Shown one piece after another: positions 16,027 to 24,702 of a stretch of 28,706 nucleotides of DNA. Made by a program: the position numbers and the translations under genes. The first letter of the stretch is position 1. Each line of letters opens with the position of its first letter. Under the pieces are notes generated by a model. The model had not been told where the DNA came from and ran no database searches. It saw only the letters and a program-made list of their open reading frames with translations. This DNA is from CAZBYL01 sp964496275. GTDB lineage: Bacteria; Synergistota; Synergistia; Synergistales; Synergistaceae. The stretch lies in assembly GCA_964496275.1 (NCBI GenBank), contig CAZBYL010000032.1, positions 1-28,706 on the forward strand, read 5' to 3'.

Positions 16027-17115
16027 ATGGAAAAAGGACGCGTAGATGTTTCAAATGTAATCAAATTTGCAGGTACATTCATAGCCTTTTTGATCGGTTC
16101 AGGCTTCGCAACGGGACAGGAAATACTGCAGTACTTCACCTCTTACGGCCTTAACGGTATTCTTACGGCACTTCTCATGCTCGCACTTTTCATCTATGTA
16201 GGAGCAAGCTTCATCAGCGCGGGCTTCAGCGAGAATTTTAAAAAGGGAAGCGATATTTTCGGCTATTACTGCGGCAAGCAGCTTGGTATGGCGTATGACT
16301 ACTTTACAATAGCCTTTCTCTTTATGTCTTACGTTGTAATGATAGCGGGAGCGGGTGCAACGCTCAATCAGCACTTCGGCGTTCCCTATACCGCAGGCGC
16401 AATCGCAATGATGGTTCTTGCGGGCGGCACGGTTATTATGGGGCTCGGACGTATTGTAGACGTTATCGGAAGAATGGGGCCTGTTATCGTAGTGCTGTCA
16501 ATAGCTCTCGGGCTCATCTCCATATTCAGAAATCCTGCAGGCATCGTAGAGGGCTCAGAACTTATAGCTTCCGGTTCCGTTGAGGTTATGCGCGCAGGTA
16601 CAAACTGGTTCACCTCGGCCTGTTCATACGTAGGTTTCTGTATGCTCTGGCTCGCGGCCTTCCTTGCCGCTCTGGGCAAACGCGCCAACAGTACGAAGGA
16701 AGCTGTGCTCGGCACGACTTTCGGAGCTATCGGATTTGCGGCCGGCTGCCTTATCATGATGCTCGGACTTCTTGCCAACATCAAGGTTGTTGCGGGAAGC
16801 CAGATTCCGGCCCTTCTCCTTGCGGGAGAGATCAGCCACGTTTTTGCCACAGTGTTCTCCGCAATAATATTTGTCGGAATTTATACGACGGCCGTTCCCC
16901 TTCTTTGGCAGTGCTCCGCAAGATTTGCCGAGGAGAAATCGAAGAACTTCTACATTCTTACGATAGTTCTTGCAGCGGCGGGCTGCTTCATCGGACTTGC
17001 CCTTCCCTTTAATAAGCTCGTCAACATCATCTACGGAATCAACGGTTACGTCGGAATTCTTCTCCTTCTCTTCATAGTGGTGAAGGACGTAAGAAAGTAT
17101 ATGATAAAGAAGTAA
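16027..17115 (+). CDS. YkvI-family integral membrane protein, putative transporter
   Basis: Inner-membrane protein of 362 residues with about ten hydrophobic segments. The opening VIKFAGTFIAFLIGSGFATGQEILQYF has the broken-helix GSGFATGQE motif typical of the YkvI family, distant relatives of APC/LeuT-fold amino-acid carriers. Family function is uncharacterised, so transport of an amino acid or similar solute is inference. ATG 16027 follows GGGAGAGA by 7 bases and places the N-terminus just before the first membrane segment; longer in-frame starts add a non-conserved region. It is a single-gene unit, convergent with the BCCT gene and separated from it by a shared terminator. Confidence 0.87.
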   Translation: MEKGRVDVSNVIKFAGTFIAFLIGSGFATGQEILQYFTSYGLNGILTALLMLALFIYVGASFISAGFSENFKKGSDIFGYYCGKQLGMAYDYFTIAFLFMSYVVMIAGAGATLNQHFGVPYTAGAIAMMVLAGGTVIMGLGRIVDVIGRMGPVIVVLSIALGLISIFRNPAGIVEGSELIASGSVEVMRAGTNWFTSACSYVGFCMLWLAAFLAALGKRANSTKEAVLGTTFGAIGFAAGCLIMMLGLLANIKVVAGSQIPALLLAGEISHVFATVFSAIIFVGIYTTAVPLLWQCSARFAEEKSKNFYILTIVLAAAGCFIGLALPFNKLVNIIYGINGYVGILLLLFIVVKDVRKYMIKK

Positions 17116-17131
17116 TTCACCCATTACACAT

Positions 17132-17170
17132 AAAAGACTTGCCCCCGCTGCATGGAGGCAAGTCTTTTTT
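17132..17170. terminator. Bidirectional terminator between convergent transport genes
   Basis: AAAAGACTTGCC (17132-17143) and GGCAAGTCTTTT (17157-17168) form a perfect 12-bp stem. T runs follow in both directions, so it can stop the YkvI gene from the left and the long methyltransferase-BCCT operon from the right. Confidence 0.88.
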
Positions 17171-17235
17171 TAGGCGCAAAAACTCGTCGGCTTCTGTGCC
17201 TTACTGATGAGGGTGTTATAAAGTTTGCTTGGCGG

Positions 17236-18750
17236 CTAGGCAGCCTTGTCTTGTACCTCTTCCCGGAGCGCCATTACCAGACTGACTATTCCGCCGAGCA
17301 TTACAAACAGGAATGGGAACGCGCCTACAATGCTTGCCGTCTGAAGAGCGGAGAGACCGCCTGTAAGCATCAGTGCGTATGCCATTGCGGCTTCAAGAAT
17401 ACCCCATACAAGAAGTTTTTTCTTGTCGGGGAACATTGCGCCGTTGTCGGAGAGCATTCCGAGCACGTAGGTGGCTGAGTTTGCCGAAGTGACGAAGAAC
17501 GTGATGACAAGGCACATGACTATTATTGCAAGAACCATTGTTAGCGGATAATGTCCCAAGATATTGACGAAAGCCGTGGACGGATCTGCCGCGTATTCCG
17601 TAACTTTCTCAAGTCCCACTGTCTTTACAAGGTTAAGCCCGAGTCCGCCGAAAACGCTGAACCACAGTATACCTACTGTCGAGGGGATTACCATGACTCC
17701 GAGGATAAATTCACGGATTGTGCGTCCCTTTGATATACGGGCGATGAATGTGCCGACGAAGGGACACCATGCAAGCCACCATGCCCAGTAGAATATTCTC
17801 CAGTTCATTGTCCAATCGTTGGACTCAAAGATATTCAGCTTGAAGCTCTCATAGATTATATTCTGGAAGTAGAGTCCAAGCGTATTTGTGAAAATGTTGA
17901 GTTCAAAGAGTGTGGGGCCTATGATGAAGCAGGCTACCAGAAGGAGAACCGCAAGGAACAGATTGAGGTTTCCTATAAACTGGATACCCTTATCGACTCC
18001 CGAAACAGCCGTCCAGATATAGATTATCGCTATGACGACCACGATGGCAAGCCATGAAATGTTGTTGCTTGGTATGCCGAATAGGTATGTAAGACCGCCG
18101 TTTATCTGCATTGTTCCCAGTCCGAGGGACGTGCACACGCCGAGTATAGTTGTGAGCACCGCTATGATGTCGATTGTCTTTCCTATCGGGCCGTTTACTC
18201 TGTCTTCACCGAGCATCGGAATGAAGAGGGAGCTTACGAGTCCCGGTTTGCCTTTGCGGAACTGGAAATATGCAAGCGCAAGCCCCATTGCTCCGAAGCA
18301 TGACCAGGGGTGGAAGCCCCAGTGCATGAAGGATGCGAGCATCGCGAACTGAGCTGCGGCTTCGCTTCCCGGAACTATTCCGAAAGGAGGTTTCACAAAG
18401 TGCGTGATGGGCTCCGCGAATCCCCAGAAAATCATGCCGATTCCCATACCGGAACCGAAGAGCATCGCGAACCATGATATTGTTGAGAATTCAGGCTTAG
18501 AGCCGTCGGGACCCAAAACGATGTTGCCGTATTTGCTGAAGGCTACCCAGAGGCAGAAGAGGAGGAACCCCGCTACCAATAACAGATAGAACCAGCCGAA
18601 ATAGGTTGTTGCAAGATAGAGAAGCGTTTTTGAAACTTTGTCCATCCCTGTGCTGTTAAAGATAGCGACAAGCGTGATGGCGAGAGAAATAACCATTGAA
18701 ACGACATAAACCATGTTCATTTTTGATTCTTGTTTTCCCGCATTATTCAC
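17236..18750 (-). CDS. BCCT-family transporter for quaternary amines
   Basis: Inner-membrane carrier of 504 residues of the betaine/carnitine/choline transporter family, with about 12 membrane segments and the LeuT-type fold. Hallmarks are the glycine-rich GMGIGMIFWGFAEP at 101-114 and the family signature around 317-348, which includes the aromatic cluster FYWAWWLAWCPF and then ARISKGRTIREF. The short termini lack the long regulatory tails of osmosensing BetP, which fits a nutrient-uptake role. Start GTG 18750 follows GGGGGAG by 6 bases; the ATG ten codons later has no ribosome site. It is the last gene of the leftward methyltransferase operon, 84 bases after the HyuA-like gene, so its cargo is probably the operon's methylated substrate. 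Whether it runs on sodium, protons or exchange is unknown. Ends with TAG. Confidence 0.94.
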   Translation of the reverse strand: MNNAGKQESKMNMVYVVSMVISLAITLVAIFNSTGMDKVSKTLLYLATTYFGWFYLLLVAGFLLFCLWVAFSKYGNIVLGPDGSKPEFSTISWFAMLFGSGMGIGMIFWGFAEPITHFVKPPFGIVPGSEAAAQFAMLASFMHWGFHPWSCFGAMGLALAYFQFRKGKPGLVSSLFIPMLGEDRVNGPIGKTIDIIAVLTTILGVCTSLGLGTMQINGGLTYLFGIPSNNISWLAIVVVIAIIYIWTAVSGVDKGIQFIGNLNLFLAVLLLVACFIIGPTLFELNIFTNTLGLYFQNIIYESFKLNIFESNDWTMNWRIFYWAWWLAWCPFVGTFIARISKGRTIREFILGVMVIPSTVGILWFSVFGGLGLNLVKTVGLEKVTEYAADPSTAFVNILGHYPLTMVLAIIVMCLVITFFVTSANSATYVLGMLSDNGAMFPDKKKLLVWGILEAAMAYALMLTGGLSALQTASIVGAFPFLFVMLGGIVSLVMALREEVQDKAA

Positions 18751-18834
18751 TGCCGACTCCCCCTACCGGTTGTTTTTTTGAGACAAAAGAACAATCATCA
18801 GTACCCTTTTTTACAAATAACCGAAAACAGGAAT

Positions 18835-20820
18835 TTACATCCAGTCGCTTTTTTCGGTTGCGACCGCTTCAATTCTTGTCTCGATATAAATGTCGTTAGC
18901 AAGACCGTTTGCGTCTGCATAGACATCTTTGTGCTCCACCGTTACTTCGATTGCCGAGCCGCTGTCTGAAGATTTTGAGGTTTCGTTCGAGCGCGCGAGC
19001 TCTTCCGCTTTTGATTTTGCAAATTCGCGTCCGTAAGCCACCGCGTCCTCCAAATGCTCAAAATATTTGCGCTCCCAGGTCGAATACAGAACATAGCCGA
19101 GGCCGCTATTTCCCGGTGTTATCAATATTTTTACGACTTCCATTATCCTTCCGACTGCGGCTCCTACAGCATTTGCTACCTCTGTATGTTCCGGAATTAC
19201 GAGCCTTGCTCCCAGTTTATCCGCCATAAGAGGCAGCCATATACGCACCGGCGCTCCTATTCCTATTACCGGAATCGTCGGGCTTATTCTGCATGTGAGC
19301 AGGTCGTTGTCACTCGGACGGAACTGTTTTGCCGTAAGGTATTGGAATATGGGGTCATTCTCGATATCCAGACTGCTGCCTTCATGGTTGATTAGGCTCT
19401 GCCACGTCGTGTACGCGAGACGTTCCGTGACTTTTTCGATTACAAATTCACAGAATTTGTCGGGCGTCATGTCAAAGCGTTTTGCCAGAAGAGCCACCGC
19501 AATTTTTGCGGCAGAGCCGTTCCACTGCGTGTAAACTCCCTTGGCGTGCAGAATGTCTGTCGGTGTCACCGATATTTGCCCCAAAACTCCTGTTGTTACA
19601 AGGTGCTCAAAGTCGAGCATGTTTACATCTACATCAAGTTTTGACGCTATGTAGAACAGGCTGTGAGGCATTTCTCTCAGTATCTCGATGATGTTTTTCT
19701 CTCTCTCGCTCAGCACCACGGTCTGGTGCTCGTTCAAGAGCACATAGCAGTCAGTTACCTGAGCTATGACAAGAGGGTTCGTTCTCGGAAGGTGTATGTG
19801 TGAAAGTTCTTCTTCGAGATTCGGATACTGCGCAGCCATGACGGATATTGGCCATACGCGTCTCGGCCCGAGCTTGAAATTGCCGTGGCAGTCTTTTTGC
19901 ACGTAGCTGTCTCCGCCGAGCCCGTATGTGTTGATCTCTGCCGCTTCCACTCTTGTGAGCCAGCCTCCGACTCGCGCTCCCTCTTTATTCAGCTTGGGAA
20001 CGCCGTTTTTGAGCACTGCTATGTCTGTAGTTGTTCCCCCCATGTCGAGAACCATGCCGTTCAGCTCTCTTGCAAGGAAGTTTGCCCCTATTATGCTTGC
20101 GGCAGGGCCGGACAGTATTGTCTCTATCGGGCGTTCCATTGCCTGTTGTTCGCCCATAAGAGAGCCGTCGCCCTTAACTATCATGATAGGAGCTTTAATA
20201 TTCCGTTCGCCCATGACTTTTTTAACGGAGGCAAGAAGTTCCTCTATAATCGGTATAAGACATGCGTTGAGAAGCGCCGTAACGCTGCGCTCCTTCATCC
20301 CGAGAGAGCGTGTGAGATGGTGCGTGCATACAACGGGCATGTTCAGCACTTCTCTTGCCAATTTCTGCATTATCAGCTCATGTTCGGGGTTCCTTATACT
20401 CAGATATGAGGAGATAGCAAGAGCGTCCACTTTTCCCCTGAGGCTTTCCAAAGCTTCACGAGCGGCGGCTTCGTCAAAGGGCTGCTTTTCGTTCCCGCGG
20501 ATATCGTGTCCGCCTGGCAGATAACGAATTTCCTTTGCCGGTACGTCCTGTTCCTCCGAAAATCCAATCATAATAAGACCGACGGAGCAGCCGCGCCCCT
20601 CGACTATGGCGTTTGTGGCAAGCGTAGTCGAAAGGGCAACGAATTCTATCTCTTCTCCGTCCGCCATCTCCATATCTCTTATTACCGAAGTAATCCCTTT
20701 TGAAAGGTCTTCTCTTGTCGTAAGTGATTTTGCCTTGGAAACTATATTGTGGCGTTTTCTGTCTATAAGGACGCCGTCAGTATATGTTCCGCCGGTATCA
20801 ATACCCAAAACAAATGACAT
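18835..20820 (-). CDS. HyuA-like hydantoinase/oxoprolinase family ATPase
   Basis: Cytoplasmic ASKHA-fold protein of 661 residues related to N-methylhydantoinase A, 5-oxoprolinase and acetophenone carboxylase subunits, which couple ATP to ring opening or carboxylation. The first nucleotide-binding motif GIDTGGTYTDGVL starts at residue 6, SGPAAS is at 237-242 and the second phosphate motif DMGGTTTDIAVL is at 259-270. A C-terminal segment carries VIPEHTEVANAVGAAVGRI. Notably no HyuB-type partner gene lies nearby. ATG 20820 follows GAGGTGG; the GTG at 20829 would overlap that site. The gene sits between the MttB-family genes and the BCCT transporter in the same direction, so it may process the methylated substrate or its demethylated product. 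The role is inference. Confidence 0.87.
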   Translation of the reverse strand: MSFVLGIDTGGTYTDGVLIDRKRHNIVSKAKSLTTREDLSKGITSVIRDMEMADGEEIEFVALSTTLATNAIVEGRGCSVGLIMIGFSEEQDVPAKEIRYLPGGHDIRGNEKQPFDEAAAREALESLRGKVDALAISSYLSIRNPEHELIMQKLAREVLNMPVVCTHHLTRSLGMKERSVTALLNACLIPIIEELLASVKKVMGERNIKAPIMIVKGDGSLMGEQQAMERPIETILSGPAASIIGANFLARELNGMVLDMGGTTTDIAVLKNGVPKLNKEGARVGGWLTRVEAAEINTYGLGGDSYVQKDCHGNFKLGPRRVWPISVMAAQYPNLEEELSHIHLPRTNPLVIAQVTDCYVLLNEHQTVVLSEREKNIIEILREMPHSLFYIASKLDVDVNMLDFEHLVTTGVLGQISVTPTDILHAKGVYTQWNGSAAKIAVALLAKRFDMTPDKFCEFVIEKVTERLAYTTWQSLINHEGSSLDIENDPIFQYLTAKQFRPSDNDLLTCRISPTIPVIGIGAPVRIWLPLMADKLGARLVIPEHTEVANAVGAAVGRIMEVVKILITPGNSGLGYVLYSTWERKYFEHLEDAVAYGREFAKSKAEELARSNETSKSSDSGSAIEVTVEHKDVYADANGLANDIYIETRIEAVATEKSDWM

Positions 20821-20885
20821 GATACCCACCTCTGTATATAAAATTTAAAGATTTTTGCGCGCTGCTCAAAAGCTGCGCTGACAAT

Positions 20886-20918
20886 ATGCCGGATGGCAGA
20901 AGATCTGTCACCCGGCAT
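20886..20918 (-). other. Stem-loop between mttB-like gene and hyuA-like gene
   Basis: ATGCCGG (20886-20892) and CCGGCAT (20912-20918) enclose a second stem TGGCAGA/TCTGTCA (20894-20900 with 20904-20910, one G-T pair) with a single mismatched pair between them. There is no T run on either side, so it is more likely an RNA-processing, stabilising or partial-attenuation hairpin than a full terminator. It lies 14 bases past the methyltransferase stop. Confidence 0.55.
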
Positions 20919-20931
20919 GTACCGCTAAATG

Positions 20932-22425
20932 TTATTTACCTACTCCGGGGATTCTTCCTACCGCGTTATCGACGACATTCTTAAGTTTTGCCTTAATGTC
21001 GTTCGAAAGGGGAGCCGGTTCGTAATTTTCTATAATGTCGCGAACCTTTTCGTTGGCTCTCTGAGTAAGTGTCTTGTATCCGTCGCCCTTCCAGAGGTCA
21101 TAGGAAGCTCTGCTGATGAGGTCTGACTTGAAGTTCTCGTTGAGGTTCTTCGGGATGTAGTCCTCGTCTGTGTCGTAGTCCAGGCTCCAATCATTTTCAA
21201 AACGTCCGCGGGGAACTACGGTCTCGATCTCTTCCATAGCGAGAGTGCGTTCCGTTACGGGGATACCGGAGGTTATGCGGCGCGCCATACCGACTATCTC
21301 GTCGTCTATGACAACGAGGTCAAAGTTTGAGGTTGTGCCGTATTCGCTGTATCCGATGTCGTGGTGGAGGTTGGGGCCCGAGAAGCTGGTCATCGCAAGC
21401 GAGAGAGCCGCTTCAATACCGGCCTGCTCGTCTATTATGCTGGAGTCGGTGCAGCCGCCCGTACCGAATACGGGGAGCTTAAGGTAATGACCCACATCTG
21501 TGAGAGCCGCGAGCATGAGGTCAAGTTCGGGAGCTCCGTATGAGAATATTGTCGATCCCATATCGAGCACGGTGTAGACTCCGCCGATGATGAATCCGGA
21601 ACCCTCTCCCGCGCACTGGCTCAAAACGAGTCCGCTGAGGCTTTCTGCGATTCCCTGAGCCATGACGCCGGCCAGTGTTGCCGGAGCCGTACCGCCAGAC
21701 ATGATGCAGGGTGTGAAGATTATCGGAAGTCCCTTTTCTGCGCCCTGGATTATCTTAACGCAGGATTCTTCCGCTATGATTCCCGGTGAGATAGGCTCAA
21801 TGTACACTGTCATGATCGGGTGCTTGCGGAGTTCTTCCTCGCTGCCCGCCATTATCTGAGCCATCTTTATGCAGTCTTCCTGTCCCCACTGGTCGCAGCA
21901 CACGTTGACTATCGGCTTTGATGTGTTGAGGAACTGAGCTTCGAGTTCGTAGCGGTCGGCTATGAGCTTAGGTCTGTCCTGAACGATACCGAGGGACTGG
22001 GCATAATCTATGTTGGGGAGTGCGTCGAGAACTTTTGACGCCCAGCTTACGCTCTCATAAGAGGTGCGTATGCGCTCGCCCGTGTACGGGTGTCTCCAGA
22101 AGGGGTTTCCGGGGCCGGGGCCAAAATATGTGTGGTTCCTGTCGAGGAAAATTTCGGGGTTGCCCGTACGGTTGTTGCACAGTGTGATATGCTTCTGGCT
22201 TGTCTGAAGCGCTCTCTCTGTGATGTATGGCGGGATGCGGACGCAAATACCGTCGACGAAGCAGCCGTGCTTCCTCATAAGTTCGCGTGCGCTCTCATCG
22301 TGGAACTCCACACCTGTGCGGAACATCATTTCTTCTGCTGCCGCCACTATTTCCGCGCACTGTGCGTCGGTCATGACCTTCATCATAGGTGTGTTATATG
22401 CTTGATAGTTGACTCTCTTCTTCAC
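20932..22425 (-). CDS. MttB-superfamily corrinoid methyltransferase, pyrrolysine-free (first paralogue)
   Basis: Cytoplasmic TIM-barrel enzyme of 497 residues in the trimethylamine methyltransferase (MttB) superfamily. Members lacking pyrrolysine, such as MtgB, move a methyl from quaternary amines (glycine betaine, proline betaine, carnitine) to a corrinoid protein. Characteristic segments are YGAPE at 296-300, GTGGCTDS at 321-328, EQAGIEAALSL at 333-343 and HHDIGYSEYG near 354-363. The reading frame has no internal amber codon, so it does not need pyrrolysine. Start GTG 22425 follows GGAGGG by 6 bases. It lies 17 bases after the second paralogue and is clearly co-transcribed with it. HDIGYSEYG is the more MtgB-like of the two versions. 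Substrate is not assignable here. Confidence 0.93.
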   Translation of the reverse strand: MKKRVNYQAYNTPMMKVMTDAQCAEIVAAAEEMMFRTGVEFHDESARELMRKHGCFVDGICVRIPPYITERALQTSQKHITLCNNRTGNPEIFLDRNHTYFGPGPGNPFWRHPYTGERIRTSYESVSWASKVLDALPNIDYAQSLGIVQDRPKLIADRYELEAQFLNTSKPIVNVCCDQWGQEDCIKMAQIMAGSEEELRKHPIMTVYIEPISPGIIAEESCVKIIQGAEKGLPIIFTPCIMSGGTAPATLAGVMAQGIAESLSGLVLSQCAGEGSGFIIGGVYTVLDMGSTIFSYGAPELDLMLAALTDVGHYLKLPVFGTGGCTDSSIIDEQAGIEAALSLAMTSFSGPNLHHDIGYSEYGTTSNFDLVVIDDEIVGMARRITSGIPVTERTLAMEEIETVVPRGRFENDWSLDYDTDEDYIPKNLNENFKSDLISRASYDLWKGDGYKTLTQRANEKVRDIIENYEPAPLSNDIKAKLKNVVDNAVGRIPGVGK

Positions 22426-22442
22426 GGTTATCCCTCCATCAA

Positions 22443-23912
22443 TTAAAATTCGGCGTCAGCCTTGTCAACTACAGCCTTTATTGCCGCTGCCGCTGCGTCG
22501 TCGATACATGAACATGCAGGCTGTGCGAGAAGCATGTCAACATACTCCTCAGCGCGTTTGCCCAAGCTCTTTCCGCCTTCAGCCATCCAGTCGTCGATGC
22601 GCTTTCTTGTAATAAGGTTCGGCCAGAACTGTTCGGACTTGAAGAATACGCTTGTGTGCTCTTCGCCGAGGTATGCTCCGCCGGGGCCGACTATATCGTA
22701 AACGCCGCATGCGAGCTTATCTTCATCGACTTCGAAGGATTTCATAATTCTGTAAATTACGCTCATGACTTCGTCGCTGATTGCGAAGATTGAATTGCTG
22801 AACTGGCGTCCGCCTTCAAGCAAACCGCCGCCGCTCAGGATATTCGTTCCTGACAATGCCGTGGAAAGAAGTCCCATTGACATTTCAACGCCTGCCTGGG
22901 AGTCGGAAATAGCTGAATCAGATATTCCGGACGTGCCTGCGCAGGGGATGCCGAGGTAGCGGAAGAGGTTGGCGAACGCGGAACCCATAAGAGCGGATTC
23001 GGGCGCGCCGAAAGGTGCTTTGCCCTCTTCGTCCGAGGCGATTGTGAAGAGTCCGCCGGCGACTACCGGTGTACCTTCGCTTACAGCCTGTGCGAGTGTA
23101 AGGGCAACGAGTGTGTTGGCGAGAGCAAGAACAAGCGTTCCTGCCGTGGATGCCGGCGCTGTTTCTCCTGCGATGAGTTTATTCTGGTAGATAAAAGGGA
23201 TACCGTTCTGCGCCGCGTATATAACCGCGCTTGTGGCATATTCGCTGTGGAAGCGGGCTTCCGCACACTCTATGGAAAGAATGATATAGGGGTTGCGGCG
23301 AAGTTTCTCCATACCGCCCACTGATGCGGCTGCCATTTCTACTGTTGCCTTTGCCTGCTTGGCGCAGCATACGGGAGCCAGTACCGGCTTTGTCGTGTGA
23401 GTCAGCACTGCCTGCAATGCGTGCAGGGAGGCTGTCTTTTCGGCTGTGTCCGTGGGAAGTCCGGGATACGTTACAAATTCAACATTTCCCATCTGCTCTG
23501 CGAGACGTGCTGTTTCGATTACGTCGGAGAGCTTAATGTCTCTCGGTTCGCCGCTGACTCTGTCGACGATCTGTTCGGCGTGTCCTGCGGGGCCGAAATG
23601 AACGTTTGCCGTTTCAAGCAGCATTGCGCGCTTGCCCTCTCTGTTGCAGAGGGTCAGTCTTGAGGGCGCTGTGCGCAGTGCCCATTCAAGTTTTGCGCTC
23701 GGGAAATGAACTATATTGCCCTCAACCCAGCAGCCCTTTGACTCCAATATGTCGCGGGCTTCCTTGGATTCTACTTCCGCTCCGCTGCGCTCAAGGATCT
23801 CGCATGCGGTTACGAAAATTTCTTCGCACTGGTCGTCTGCAAGCATCTTCCAGCTTATCGTCTGGTTTACGTCGTAGTTACAAGCTCTGAAATTACTTTT
23901 GGTTACATACAT
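22443..23912 (-). CDS. MttB-superfamily corrinoid methyltransferase, pyrrolysine-free (second paralogue)
   Basis: A second MttB-superfamily enzyme, 489 residues, immediately behind the corrinoid-protein gene. It keeps the family frame: FGAPE at 301-305, GTSGISDS at 326-333 and SQAGVEMSMGLL at 338-349. It differs strongly from its neighbour, for example GGGLLEGG where the other has HDIGYSEYG, so the pair is not a recent duplication. Start ATG 23912 follows GGAAGGAG by 8 bases; an upstream in-frame start at 23966 would overlap the previous gene and add unconserved residues. There is no in-frame amber codon. The two enzymes may act on different amines, or on successive demethylation states of one amine, feeding one corrinoid protein; that is inference. 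Confidence 0.93.
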   Translation of the reverse strand: MYVTKSNFRACNYDVNQTISWKMLADDQCEEIFVTACEILERSGAEVESKEARDILESKGCWVEGNIVHFPSAKLEWALRTAPSRLTLCNREGKRAMLLETANVHFGPAGHAEQIVDRVSGEPRDIKLSDVIETARLAEQMGNVEFVTYPGLPTDTAEKTASLHALQAVLTHTTKPVLAPVCCAKQAKATVEMAAASVGGMEKLRRNPYIILSIECAEARFHSEYATSAVIYAAQNGIPFIYQNKLIAGETAPASTAGTLVLALANTLVALTLAQAVSEGTPVVAGGLFTIASDEEGKAPFGAPESALMGSAFANLFRYLGIPCAGTSGISDSAISDSQAGVEMSMGLLSTALSGTNILSGGGLLEGGRQFSNSIFAISDEVMSVIYRIMKSFEVDEDKLACGVYDIVGPGGAYLGEEHTSVFFKSEQFWPNLITRKRIDDWMAEGGKSLGKRAEEYVDMLLAQPACSCIDDAAAAAIKAVVDKADAEF

Positions 23913-23944
23913 AGTCTCTGCTCCTTCCAACCTATGACTTTGAT

Positions 23945-24577
23945 CTATGCGAGCAGGCGCTTGCAAAGGCCGACTGCCGAGAGTGCATCCGGTGAGTATC
24001 CGTCGGCTGCGATTTCAGCCGCGAAGTCATCGGATACGGGGGCTCCGCCGATGATAACCTTAACCTTGTCGCGAAGGCCTTCTTCGACAAGGAGGTCTAT
24101 CGTGTCTTTCATGTGAAGCATTGTTGTTGTAAGCATTGCAGACATACCGATGACATCGGGATCGTTCTCTCTTATAAGCTTGACTATCGCTTCCGGAGAT
24201 ACGTCTTTGCCTGCGTCTATAACGGTGAACCCGTTGCTCTCAAGCATAATGCCGACAAGGTTCTTGCCTATGTCGTGAAGGTCCCCCTGAACCGTAGCGA
24301 TAAGCACTGTGCCGTTTGAGTCCATCTTCTCGCCCGCCAAAAGCGGTTTTACTACGGAAAGTCCCTCTTCCATAGCTTTTGCGCTCATCAGAACTTCGGG
24401 GATAAACATCTTGTTTTCTTTGAAAAGAACACCGACCCTTGACATACCGACCACAAGACCCTTGTTGATGATATCGAGCGGCGTCTCACCGGCCTCAAGC
24501 AGAGCATTTGTAGAAGCAAGAACCAACTTGCGTTTACCTTTGATAACCTCTGTTGCTAGCTGTTCGTATGTGGACAT
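23945..24577 (-). CDS. Methyltransferase cognate corrinoid protein (MttC/MtgC-like)
   Basis: Small cytoplasmic cobalamin-binding protein of 210 residues that carries the methyl group between the MttB-family enzymes and the second methyltransferase. The N-terminal helical cap domain covers about 1-88 (GLVVGMSRVGVLFKENKMFI). The Rossmann-like B12 domain covers about 90-210 and includes DLHDIGKN at 99-106 with the cobalt-ligand His101, then SAMLTTTM near 146-153 and GGAPVS near the end. ATG 24577 follows GGGAGG by 7 bases. First gene of the leftward operon, directly behind a strong promoter (24632-24660). It ends in TAG; amber is an ordinary stop in this window (eight genes use it), so readthrough is unlikely. 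Confidence 0.95.
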   Translation of the reverse strand: MSTYEQLATEVIKGKRKLVLASTNALLEAGETPLDIINKGLVVGMSRVGVLFKENKMFIPEVLMSAKAMEEGLSVVKPLLAGEKMDSNGTVLIATVQGDLHDIGKNLVGIMLESNGFTVIDAGKDVSPEAIVKLIRENDPDVIGMSAMLTTTMLHMKDTIDLLVEEGLRDKVKVIIGGAPVSDDFAAEIAADGYSPDALSAVGLCKRLLA

Positions 24578-24608
24578 TGTTCTACCTCCCTATTTTGATT
24601 TATACAAA

Positions 24609-24645
24609 TTGCTGTTTTTTTAAGTATCTCGATTATAAACAGCAA
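24609..24645. promoter_or_regulatory. Inverted repeat overlapping the leftward promoter
   Basis: TTGCTGTTT (24609-24617) and AAACAGCAA (24637-24645) are perfect 9-bp inverted arms with 19 bases between. One arm lies beside the -10 in the promoter spacer and the other just inside the predicted transcript. They cannot both be in the RNA if transcription begins near 24625, so a DNA operator is more plausible than a hairpin. Confidence 0.45.
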
Positions 24646-24680
24646 AAAATTTTAACTCAACATAGCTAATATTGAGATAT
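24624..24680. promoter_or_regulatory. Inverted GTATCTC half-sites around the leftward promoter
   Basis: GTATCTC (24624-24630) and its near inverse GAGATAT (24674-24680) bracket the leftward -10 and -35 elements. The same half-site, again as an inverted pair, brackets the rightward -35 at 24800-24835. A shared regulator for both units is inferred; the LysR-type gene at the right window edge is one candidate. Confidence 0.4.
24632..24660 (-). promoter_or_regulatory. Promoter of the corrinoid-mttB-hyuA-BCCT operon
   Basis: On the minus strand TTGAGT (24655-24660) and a perfect TATAAT (24632-24637) are exactly 17 bases apart. Predicted start near 24625 leaves a leader of about 48 bases before the corrinoid-protein ATG. 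Confidence 0.7.
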
Positions 24681-24702
24681 TTCATTGATGTTTAGGATTG
24701 AT

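Noticed and set aside
23945..23947. Pyrrolysine readthrough at the corrinoid-protein TAG
   Set aside because: Only about 14 more codons follow before TAA, the protein is already full length, and TAG is a common stop in this window.
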